Shown here: one piece after another, positions 24,301 through 34,325 of the stretch
Layout: each line of letters begins with the position of its first letter
Position numbering within the stretch: position 1 is the first letter of the stretch
NCBI GenBank assembly: GCA_914767715.1
Contig: OU612068.1
Coordinates: 18,042,001 to 18,106,000, forward strand
Direction of reading: 5' to 3'
DNA from: Membranipora membranacea
Lineage: Eukaryota; Bryozoa; Gymnolaemata; Cheilostomatida; Membraniporidae
DNA length: 64,000 bases
The notes under the pieces: generated by a model
The model's input: only the letters and a program-made list of their open reading frames with translations
The model's database searches: none
What the model was told of the DNA's origin: nothing
Program-made: the position numbers and the translations under genes

Positions 24301-27300
24301 TTGGGTGAGAATATCAACTCAGCAAGATTTTTGTTTCTGCTGGCTGGTCGATTTTTTAAGACTAAGCACCCAAGTCACTCCGACATTCCTAGTTAAGAAT
24401 GAGGACATCATAGAAATGTCCATGGTCAGCTAAGAATGTTGTAAAATTCAAATACCCTACTTATCACACTATCGGGATGCGCTACAACCCGGATGCGTTG
24501 AAACTCAACTCGCTAGCATTTTGCTGACCGACATAGATTATCTGTATTCCTATTTTGAAATCCTACAGTATTTCAGTTTCCTTGTGCGGTTTTGCGCAAT
24601 ACATTTATGGTAGGATGTGGCACGGCTGTCAAGAAGTTAACGCTGAGGACATTGACATTAACTATAGGCCATAGTGTCAATGACTGGAAGGTTATTATCA
24701 GTGTTTGCGAAACGTGGCGGTGCCGATTGCTTCATTGTTGATACAGGGATAAAAAAGCTTGTGCGAACAGGCCTTGATAATGTAAAAATAATCTCTTTAT
24801 AAACACCAATAATGTCAAGTAACTGCTTGACTTGTTTTCCTTTATCCCCATAGATGTTATTGTTTAATGCTATTATTCTTTATCTGCAAAGAATAAAAAC
24901 TGTGCTGCAGCTGCACTGCTAGTGCAAGCAAGGTTATTAACTTTCATCAAATTATGACGTCGCTTGTCATGTGACCATGCGGGGGAGGGGGGCGGGTCGT
25001 CGGATGGGGGGCGAAGTCTGGGGGGCTCAGACTAGGTGAACGGTTTTGTAGCAGACAGCGTGATTGTGTATCTTCCCGTTTTTGTTTATTTATAGGCTTT
25101 TTCAGACGGAGCATCACCAAATCTGCCACATACGCCTGTAAATATGGCGGACAGTGTGAGATGGACATGTGGATGAGAAGGAAATGCCAATCCTGCCGAC
25201 TTAGACGCTGCCGAGAAGTTGGGATGAAAGAGGAGTGTAGGTGTACTCAAACTTAGTCTTATTGTCATGAGAACCGAGTACCACATGTATATTTATATAT
25301 GGACTGGCTGTGGGGGGATGGGGCAAGAGTCAGGGGGCTCAGACTAGGTTTGATTGAATCAAAAAACAATCGCTCTGTTGACTGGAAAATGTTGGGTTGG
25401 ACACACATGTTGAAAGAACATTGGCACTTTACGGTCATCAATCGTTTCACATAGTATTCATACAGGTATATATATATATATATAAATTCTGGTGGTGCAG
25501 CTGTGAGCGCCGAGACTTTAATGTCATTCCTGTCTCCTGGCAACGTCATTTATAACCATAACACCAGCTAAGCTGTACCTGTATTTTTGAGTTCCATGGC
25601 TGGTTTTTGAGGAGATTATAACAGCAATGCTTCATCAGTCAAGCCTCTTGGCTTTGTGTCTTGCTGCAAATTTATTCTGACAACCACCCTTCTGATCTTA
25701 AAAAACTTAAATGTTCATCAAAGATTTCATATCACCAGTATAATGTATGTATGGTAGCACAAAAGTGCTTGGTTGTCCCAAAGTTCAGCATCTAGTATGT
25801 GTACTTGGATGTGGATGAAAGCAGTTCTATTTTTGTTATGACAGGTTTATTGTCAGAGGAGCAGTGCAGAGCGAGAGATGCTCGTCGAAAATCTAGAAGT
25901 TCAGTATCCAGTAAAAACACTGATGACGATGGCCAAAACAACTCGCCATCTTCGGAAACAAACAATAACAATAGTTCAGACAAAAATAAATCATCAAAAG
26001 GAGGCTCCAGTAAGGGCAAACACCCAATCAAATCATGTAAGTGCCCTTGTGTGAGAGGTCAGGTCACAACTAACTGGTTACCCGAATATAGGACACGACC
26101 ACTTTTTTACATAAATAACAGGGTTTTGTGGTCAGACATCAAATAGAAATCAATGGCAATTCAGCCCAAGTTTTGATACACTACAATTTAATTTGACAGA
26201 CTACGGAATATAAGCCAATTCGTCATCATTATACCTTGGCCATGGTTTCCCATACTTTCATCACTGTGACCTTTGGCTTGCTTTCAGATCACATTTACTG
26301 CGATCAAACCTCTAACAAATGGTGATTTCTATTCTATATCTTTGTAGTATCGGGAGTGTTAGCCACTCATCGCACACTAAGCTCCTCTGATTTTGATTTC
26401 AATGAGAATCCTTTGGACCAGCTGCCGGCAGACATACGATCACTTATAGAGAGAGTCGTCATCTGTCAGGACCAATATGAGATGCCTTCCGAGGAAGATG
26501 TCAACAGAGTCTTATCACTAGCTGTAAGTGTTGAGCTGTGGCTACACACGCCGTATTTTCCATAGGATTGGTGCATTTTTAGTACGGCCAGTGGTATATG
26601 ATAGTTTGTGTAGCCTATCAAAAGGTTCCCCAATCCTATGGAAAATGCGGTGTGTGTAGCCAGAGCTTGATGTTGACCAGGCCGAATCTGTGCCTTTGAG
26701 CTGACTTTTACACAAACCCATTACTTTATTAAAACAAACTTCCAGCTTGGCTAGTGCTAGTCACTCCCTAACTGGCTAAACTTAACACCAAGACCAAATC
26801 AGATAACACGGAACCATAACTGCTACCACAAACGGATTTTCAGCTGCAATGAATCAAGTTAACTGTTTTCCAAGTATTCACAGTTTCGGAGGTGATTCAC
26901 CTGTTTAATTGACACCTTAAACTAGCACTCATGTACTCTATACACAACACTGGTACCCAATGTTAATACAGCCCAGCCTTTGATCATCCCTTCATACCGC
27001 TGCTGCAGTATGCAGTATTAATCCTAGACATAGTTTTGCCTATGGTATTCTCACACAATGGTGTTGGTGTTGGGTGGCTCACTATAGGGTCTATTAAGTC
27101 AAACAGGATCTGGAAACTTTTAAGGATTTGATTGATGGCCGCCTGATGAACTTGATACTTTGGTGTCATCTCCAGCAAAGTTTGATGTAAAAATAACACA
27201 TTAATCAAAGCTGGGCTGATTACTGTTATCATGTAACTGGTCAGTAAAGGGTTTTGACATGCCGGTCATTATACACTGTATTACATGACAACAGCCTTGA

Positions 27301-30300
27301 TGAACCTGGTGTGTTGACGCCACTGATCTAGACAAGCATGCAATCCTCAACCCCCATACAATAGGTCGCAGCTCAATTTTATTAGACAGGCTGTTGTGCA
27401 CTGTTAGAAGCCTTGGTAAAATAATGACATAATAGCCAGCCGATCAAATTCATCTATATACTGCCCTTGCCATGTCCATGTCGATCTCGGGAATATTTTC
27501 ACGATTATTATGTGTGCGCCGCGGCTGTCACTGCACTATAATTTAGTGTCAGTCTAGAGAAGAATAGAGTGGAGTAGTTTCCACTGCTTTTAAGTAGTAG
27601 CCAAGTACCTTTCATCCTAAATAAAAGATGATTACACATAAAATAGAAATAACTAATATACACTATAAAATTATAATGAAAAGAATTTAATGGCTTCGAA
27701 TATTCATTTTCTGTTTGACAATTCAGCGTATTTAGCTGGGTGGTCCTTATGAGTTCTTGGCGAAACCTTTCGGATGTCGAGAACAATGAACTTTTGATTG
27801 CCCTTCAATTTCAATCTTAGATGGCATTCTTATCCTTAGATTCAGGCAGTTAATGGCCTCTATATCAAAATAGAATACACACCTGAATGATTAAATTCGT
27901 TGTCGTCTCGTAATACACACCTTCGTTGTTATGTTATGTGAAGCTGAAAATTTTAAGGTTGCATAGATTTAATTTTAATGCGGAATACCAATAATTATTT
28001 TCTTGTTTGATCTATTTACAGAAATGCTTCGATCCTGCCAACCCAAAAGATGCAAAGGAGTTACTATTCACACAGCTTGCGCAGTTCACAGTTCTATCAA
28101 CACAACTAGTCGTAGAGTTTGCCAAACAGATGCCTGGCTTTCTTGATCTTTGCATAGAAGATCAGATTATCATGCTGAAGGTGCGTAAAATTGGCTTCTG
28201 CTTTAATTTACCTCCTGTGTGTTCCAAAGTTCAACGACCGACGGAAAAATCTTATTTCTGATATTTCGTTTAATTATCACTGAAGTTTCTACTGATGAAC
28301 TTCTGCGATATATTTAGTGGAGGAGGCAATGTGCGGGCTCAAAAAGCCAATTGGCAGTCAATTGAAAAACAAACGCTTAGAAATGATGATAGTCTACCAT
28401 TTATTTTAATTCTATTTATACTCTATAGTATAATTTTATTTTTTATAAATTTACTTAGTTTGATGTGAAAAATGAAAAATTGAATATCATGTTGGTAATT
28501 TTATTTTTTTGATCTGGTCTGGTAAAAGAATGATGTAACAGAAATTGAAATTCAGGAGAGTTTTATAATTTCATTTAAAAATGGTTAAAACATCAGGTTG
28601 TTTATTTGACTGTTTTTTTTTGCGCTTGCCAATTTTTCTTGGCATCGGAATTCGCCAGTTTCTCCATCATAACAAGCTTTAGCTACATACCTAAGCTTTT
28701 TTTTGTCATTACAGGGTACTGCCTGTGAAAATTTGATGTTGCGTACAGCTCGCCAATACGATCCCGAGTCTGACACCGTCATCATGGCTGACGGCAAGGC
28801 ATATACACGGAACACACTGTGCTTTGCCGGCCTGGAAAGCTTAGTGCCAGCTATGTTCAACTTTTGCGGAGCATTGGCTGGAATGAAGGTGGATAATGCT
28901 GAATTTGGCATGCTTACTTGTATCAGCCTTTTTTCAGGTAAGTTCACAAGGATTTTTTGTTTTCGAATTGGATTTCGGAGAAATAAAGAATACTTGCTTC
29001 AGCAAATTTTAATAGATATTTTTCCTGAGAAATTTAACTTGGAACTGAATTTATTGGCAAAGTGTTTGGAGGATTCAAAATTCCTGGCAAATCAATGATA
29101 AAATCAAACTGTAAAAATCATTTTCAACTCAAAACCTAACAAAATTAGAATAATATGTATGTTGATGAGTATACTAAATATTTATATAGATGGATTTGAT
29201 TTTCGTATCATTATACAGTTGATAAATAAAATATTTGTCAGTTAGTACAAATTTGTGAAAAATTATTGAATTACTAGTTATGGTGGAAATAGCAATTGTG
29301 GGATGGGAAGGGGATTTCTGTCTTGCTTCATATTGCATAAAAATCAATAATTACTCACGGCGCCAGAGAATTAATATAGTGTATTAATATGTAATTCCGA
29401 AACAGATTTTCTTTGCTGCAAACTCTCAAATAAGTGAAACGGCACTTTCTCATCAGCAAATTGCTTAGGATGGCATCAAATAGAAATACACTGCTGCAGT
29501 AGATGATTACTTATTACGTACATCTATTGAGTTGATTGAATTAAAATGTCACAAGTTGTAATCTTTGCTTGTTATTAATTCTCTTAGTGCAATCAATTTG
29601 TCCTTAAGCTTTCATTTTCCAGCTTTTCATAATTAGAGTCAAATTATGCTGCGTGCCAAGCTGTCGGTTGTCTGATGTGGCGTGGCCTTGGAGCGCATCT
29701 TGAAGCGTGCATCTCGAAGATATTTTGCTGCCCTAGAATGCAAACGTCCTAAATGATGAAATTGAAAAATTGACATTTTTACATTTTTCATATGATACAT
29801 CCATGAATTTAATGACAGTACAATTTGGAAGATGTATCATGGTTCAAAATGCTAATTTAATCTCATTGAAGTTTCAAATTTGTAATGTCTTATATAGAAA
29901 TAGTCAACACAGAAGGCCAATTATCACTTAGGACATTTGCATTCTAAGCTAGCGTTTTGTTAAAAATACACCAAGAATTATATTTAGCTTCATGGAACCA
30001 TCCAACCCATGAAGCTATGTATAACCACATTTTTTAAACCTCCTTTGTTTTTGCTCCTTGTCTTTGCCTTTTCAACTTGACCTGACTTGACCTGATCGAA
30101 TTTTCAAACAGATCTATCATTTTATGGCCTCCCTGAAAGTTGATTGATGATACAAATCAAAGGGTCCTCATGTACTTGATGGTTTATGCTAAAAAAGATA
30201 GTCGAATAAAGCGGCACTACTTGTGGTTAAATGATTTGCATCTTGGTGAAAAAAAGGAACAATGATGCTGGTATCCACCACAGCAAGTAGTTCTTTGTGT

Positions 30301-31017
30301 AGCCAGAGACTATAGTCTCTGGTGTAGCACCAGAGACTATAGATATATATCTATAGTCTCTGGTAGCACTGTATAAGTACCATGTGTTAGTACCATCTTT
30401 GAAATTTCTTGTGTGGTAAAACGTTTACACTGCCATTGGAGAATAATGATACAATCACGGTATACAACACAAGGACCATGAAAATCTGGCTGCGACTGGT
30501 CGAAAACTAGTAATTTGAACCACCATTGAAGGAAAATATTAAGCTGATGAAGCAAATCGAAATCTTATAGTTTTGACTTCCATGAATATACAGAATATAC
30601 ATCAACATAATGTTTTTCCACTTCAATTAACATGTTGATGTTGTGCTAAGCTCGAAATAAATGCATAAAAGCGCTATAAAAATATCCTATAGGCCTACAC
30701 ACAGTACAGTCAATGTATTATTAATGTATATTTGTACTCATGTTTTGAATCCTATATTTTATGTTGTTTCGACTTCAGAGCGATGCGGTTTGGCAGAGCC
30801 TTCAAAGATAGAGAAGATACAAGACATATATACAAAAGCCCTGGAGTGCTACTGCAATGCTAAAGTGAAGACTGGCAACAGGAGATTTGCCAAATTAATC
30901 ATGAAGATGATCGACTTGCGCACGCTGAACGCTATCCACTCTGAAATGTGCCTGTCTCTGAAAATTAAGACTGGTAACTTCCCTGGCATCCTATTAGAAT
31001 ACTTCAATATCGGATAA
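21325..31017 (+). CDS. NR1H nuclear receptor, ecdysone-receptor-like, seven coding exons
   Basis: Ligand-type transcription factor. Exons: 21325-21542, 25096-25236, 25845-26036, 26348-26523, 28022-28180, 28715-28937, 30779-31017, with TAA at 31015-31017; all introns are GT-AG and phases agree. The first usable ATG is at 21353 and gives 439 aa. The frame is open back to an AG acceptor at 21323-21324, so an upstream (coding or non-coding) exon is expected. DNA-binding domain: zinc-finger cysteines 42, 45, 59, 62 and 78, 84, 94, 97, with P-box CEGCKG, which is typical of AGGTCA binders. Hinge about 115-185 is Ser/Asn/Lys-rich. Ligand-binding domain about 190-439 has [24 protein letters not shown] and [11 protein letters not shown], resembling EcR. 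The segment after the second finger (EECLLSEEQC) is closer to LXR/FXR. So NR1H membership is firm, and EcR is the best but not proven call. The partner would be RXR. An ATTAAA near 31924 could end the transcript. Confidence 0.9.
21856..21897. repeat. Short inverted repeat with AGGTCATTGAC end
   Basis: AGGTCATTGACG at 21856-21867 faces CGGTCAATAACCC at 21885-21897 in receptor intron 1. The left unit is close to an IR-1 nuclear-receptor site. Confidence 0.5.
23707..23780. repeat. Short inverted repeat with GGTTATTGAC/GGTCAATGATCC ends
   Basis: AGGTTATTGAC at 23707-23717 faces GGTCAATGATCC at 23769-23780 in receptor intron 1. It has the same layout as the repeats near 21856 and 24645. Confidence 0.45.
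24645..24687. repeat. Short inverted repeat with GAGGACATTGAC end
   Basis: GAGGACATTGAC at 24645-24656 faces GTCAATGACTGG at 24676-24687 in receptor intron 1, with 19 bases between. Confidence 0.5.
24981..25037 (+). repeat. G-rich tract, possible G-quadruplex, upstream of the second zinc-finger exon
   Basis: Five runs of three to six G on the coding strand between 24981 and 25026, about 70-115 bases before the exon at 25096. The last part (25004-25037) recurs as a near copy at 25318-25349 on the other side of the exon; both end GGGGGCTCAGACTAGGT. Confidence 0.7.
25318..25349 (+). repeat. Second copy of the G-rich direct repeat
   Basis: Near copy of 25004-25037, located about 80 bases after the donor of the zinc-finger exon. 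The two copies are in direct orientation and enclose that exon. Confidence 0.7.
26534..26667. mobile_element. 134-bp element with 40-bp terminal inverted repeats beside a splice donor
   Basis: The left end AGCTGTGGCTACACACGCCG continues into TATTTTCCATAGGATTGG and returns inverted at 26629-26667 (CCAATCCTATGGAAAA, then TGTGTGTAGCCAGAGCT). It starts 11 bases after the exon end at 26523 in the receptor gene. The core has no coding potential. It looks like a small MITE; its target-site duplication is not clear. Confidence 0.75.
29733..29948. mobile_element. 216-bp element with about 30-bp terminal inverted repeats
   Basis: In receptor intron 6. The left end CTAGAATGCAAACGTCCTAA and the right end, read in reverse complement (TTAGAATGCAAATGTCCTAA), match at 18 of 20 positions and continue with weaker similarity. 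The AT-rich core has no open frame. Probably a non-autonomous DNA transposon. Confidence 0.7.
30303..30364. repeat. Two adjacent perfect palindromes
   Basis: CCAGAGACTATAGTCTCTGG at 30303-30322 is a perfect 20-base palindrome. A second perfect palindrome of 36 bases at 30329-30364 shares the same CCAGAGACTATAG arm with a TA-rich centre. The spacer carries GTAGCAC, which recurs after the second palindrome. It lies in receptor intron 6. Confidence 0.85.
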
Positions 31018-33424
31018 AAAATGAGTTAACAGCAGGAAAGCTAAGACTGTGAGGCTAGCTTTAGATAAGGTGTTATAAATGAAGTTCATTGCACCAATCG
31101 ATCCCTGCCACTCCCAATATTTGGTACACTGTTGTCATTGCGACGTTGCAGCGACGTCCTTCTTTAAAATGTCATAATAATGTTGTTGTCAGAGTCTTCC
31201 CATGGGAGGACCCGCTAGTCAACAGGTACGGAGTTCAATCTGTACAAAACAATGAAATTATTTTGATGGTTGCTAGTCATACTCTTGCCAACATCCGTAA
31301 ATAGCAGTATAATTGATGGACCAAATGCAGAAAAGAATTGCACAAACACGTTTTCTTCAACGTTTTTTTGACATTATGCATTTTGTCTATCTATGTCAGA
31401 TAAAAAGTATTTGGTCAGTGCATATCAATTCAATAGGAATACTGTTGAGTGGTACTAAGTACACTGTATCCCTTGTACTGTAAATAACTTTTAAAACCCG
31501 CTTTTTTCTATCTAAATTTCAAATTTTTGTCGTTATACACTTTTAAATGTAATTTATAGCACACCATTACCATATTATATGATGCAGAGCGCATCATAAT
31601 ATTAGTTGTTTGATACAATCAAAGAACTTTCACATCAATTTTACTGAGTTAATAAGAAGTTAGTTTTTGTATCGCTCCTCGATAGGATTCAAACATGACT
31701 ATTTTTATGTACAGAGTACGAGAGTGTATATAGGCCCTAAATATTATAAATTTATTTAACCTAATTTTTGTCTTTCTAGTTTTTTATCCAAAAGATCATT
31801 GGGAATTATCTGAAATTGATTGATGACATTTGCCTTTTTTACCCCTAGCTGTAGTGTTGTCGTAGGCTGGCTACCACTAACCAGTACCTGGCTACTCTGG
31901 TAGGGCTAATCCCGGTTGTAGATTAAAGGTAGCTTCATGTAGTGCTGAGACAAGACTTACCAATATATTATAGCTGTGCTTGCCCATCTACTCCTTGCGT
32001 TGCACGGTGTAAACTTCGGCCAGTGATCTCACTCCTCGTTTATTTACTAGCCTCCCTCACAAGCGCCCTCTATAACAACTTTTATACCTACACAGTGCAT
32101 ATCTTATGTCTTGATCGACTCCTATTATACTACTATATGACATTCGTTGACTGGCTATTATTTTTCATGTTTAATCTCGGAAGTATATTTACAGAATTAT
32201 GTTGATTAAAACTTTCTGATGAGGAATCATGTCATTGATGCATATATTTGAAGTATTTGCTACCATTTTACTTTACTAGTCTTGTTGATGTCCAGTTTTC
32301 TAAAAGTATTTCATAACTTCTCTTGAATTAAAATGTCAGTATTGAAATTGAGAAATACTCCGATTTATTTTGTAGTCCAACGTAATTGACCGCATCACAA
32401 TAAGCAATTCTTGGTCAACTTTGGATAAAAAAGAATGACTGAGTGTAGATTTTGAGAATCCTACACATTACGATGAAATCCATAATAGCTTTGCATTCAC
32501 CATCATCTGCAGATATTCTCCTTGATGTGCCAAAAAATACCGTCACCAAAAATAGAACTAAAGCAATCCATTTTTTGTGGCAAATATCCAAAAAAATTGG
32601 GAGAACTGGAAACTCCCCCGTCGGTAATCCCAAGTATCAATGCTGGTTGGTCAGTACACTGAAATGCTACCAGTCCATTTGACCTGTCATACATCTTTTG
32701 TCAGGTTAGAACAACAACAACAAATAACCTAAATCAAGGCTACAAGAAAAGAGATGACAAACCATCAATACCTGTAGGAAATGTGGCTTAGTTGTCTAGA
32801 GCCTCGTATCTTCATCTCGAAAGTGTTGAATTGAAGGTCCTTGGTTTCAAATCCACTGCAGTCAAAAATTAGGGTTCGTTCGCGCTTGCCTTGGTTTGCT
32901 AAAAACAGAGATTAACAAGGCGCTGATATTGCAGCCTCCCCATAAGGTCACCACAATCTTGCCTCCCATTCTCTTGGATGTGGCCAGTGATATGACCTCG
33001 TGATTTTGTCAAGCAGTTGACCTACATTTCATTTCTTCGAATTAGGAGGAGCACATCCGCCCGCTCTAAATTTCTTCCAAATAGACTCGCAATGGTACAT
33101 GTGATCCGAATGATTGACCGATTTATTGGATGCCCTGAGTTAGACCTGGTGAATTTATACATTGAGATCTGTGCTCCCTAATATCTTTTGCGACCGAGAG
33201 GCGACTGTGAAAGATTGATCATAACAAACCCTTTATTCGTAAAATCACTCGTTTCAGCTGTCACACTCATGGAATGTTGCCAGTTTTTGGTCAACGATGA
33301 TTGACTTTTACTGCTTAATTTAATAGCATAAGTTTTCTTATTTACCAAGCCTGATTTAAAACCAATAATGAGGTCCTGTGTCCCCTATCATGTGCACTTG
33401 TACTTAGTCTTTAGACACCCAATC

Positions 33425-33474
33425 GGGCATTGACCCTGTCTGGGTCATTGGCTTGTTCGCCCGGTCAATGACCG
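33425..33474. repeat. Repeat cluster with a perfect IR-1-type palindrome
   Basis: GGGCATTGACCC (33425-33436), GGGTCATTGG (33442-33451) and CGGTCAATGACCG (33462-33474) lie within 50 bases. The last contains the perfect palindrome GGTCAATGACC at 33463-33473, which has the form of an IR-1 site bound by EcR/RXR or FXR/RXR (family knowledge). It could equally be the end of a small hairpin element. Confidence 0.5.
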
Positions 33475-34031
33475 TAGTGCAACAGCAATCTCCTGTCTAC
33501 ACATGTGACTTACAGTGAGTTGTTGATTGGTGTTGTGCAATTTTCAACTAACTCAATATGTGAGCAAATCTGTTGATCACGCCATATCCTGCCTGTATTA
33601 AAAAAGAACAAGCTCCACCCAATGGACTTATTGCTCCACCTACAGAAACCTCTGGATCAATGCCAATTAATTTTAAATAACAAGATTTAAATTTTTAATT
33701 CGGCTTTATTTTGATTGGCGTAAATGCAATCATCATTTTAAATAATAACAATCTTCTATGGGTTTCTTCATAAATCAGAACTGTAAGTATTTTTTGTGCA
33801 GTGTACTGCAAGCTTAAGTGAAACCGTTGTTAACTTGTTAACTTGAAATGCCCTATCAAAGTTATTGATGTGTTTTCGGTATATTTTTATTTTGCACATT
33901 ACGTTACAGACAGTTTAAATCATCTCCTGAACCCAAGTCTGTGGTGTGAATCCGTCAATTGTTTATCGCTCACTCTCACTCCAGCACACAATAGCTGGCA
34001 CTTGTGTCAAGAACTCTTTGCCAATGCCAAT

Positions 34032-34325
34032 AATATGATCTGGTGAAAATTGTTCTGATTTATATATTAGGCGACAGATAAATTTTACTGAATATGTTGA
34101 GCAGTCTTTTGACATTGCGTTGACCTATGGAATATGATCTGGTGAAAACTGTTCTGATTTATATTTTGGGCGAGACATAAATTTCACCGAGATGTTTTGA
34201 GCAGTCTTTTGACATTGCGTTGCCGTATGGAATATGATTGATCCAGTAAAAATTGTTCTGAATTATATTTTAGGCGGCGCATAAATTTTACTGAGCAATG
34301 TTGAGCAGTCTTTTGATACTGCGCT
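34032..34325. repeat. Three tandem copies of a 99-100-bp unit
   Basis: Units start at 34032, 34131 and 34231, each with AATATGAT. All share TTGTTCTGA or CTGTTCTGA, ATAAATTT and GAGCAGTCTTTTGA in the same order. Identity falls from unit 2 to unit 3. No open frame runs through it. Confidence 0.85.

Larger units (their letters stand above)
21325..25236 (+). other. Nuclear receptor DNA-binding domain (exons 1-2 of those found)
   Basis: The first zinc finger is encoded by 21325-21542 ([19 protein letters not shown]) and the second by 25096-25236 ([10 protein letters not shown] to GMKEE). The intron splits the glycine after CEGCK, the classic position between fingers in many NR1 genes. All eight zinc-binding cysteines are present. 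Upstream of the finger is a short glycine-rich and lysine-rich A/B region (residues 1-41). The intervening intron is 3.55 kb and contains several GGTCATTGAC-type repeats and a very G-rich tract close to the acceptor. Confidence 0.92.
26348..31017 (+). other. Nuclear receptor ligand-binding domain (last four exons)
   Basis: Helices are spread over 26348-26523, 28022-28180, 28715-28937 and 30779-31017. The signature around helices 3-5 ([24 protein letters not shown]) is intact. Arginine in MLRTARQYD and the YTR beta-strand correspond to positions that contact ligand in insect EcR (family knowledge). The AF-2 helix reads ILLEYF at 431-436: it keeps the charge-clamp glutamate but not the usual EIWDV ending of EcR. 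There is no F domain; only three residues follow. Confidence 0.88.
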
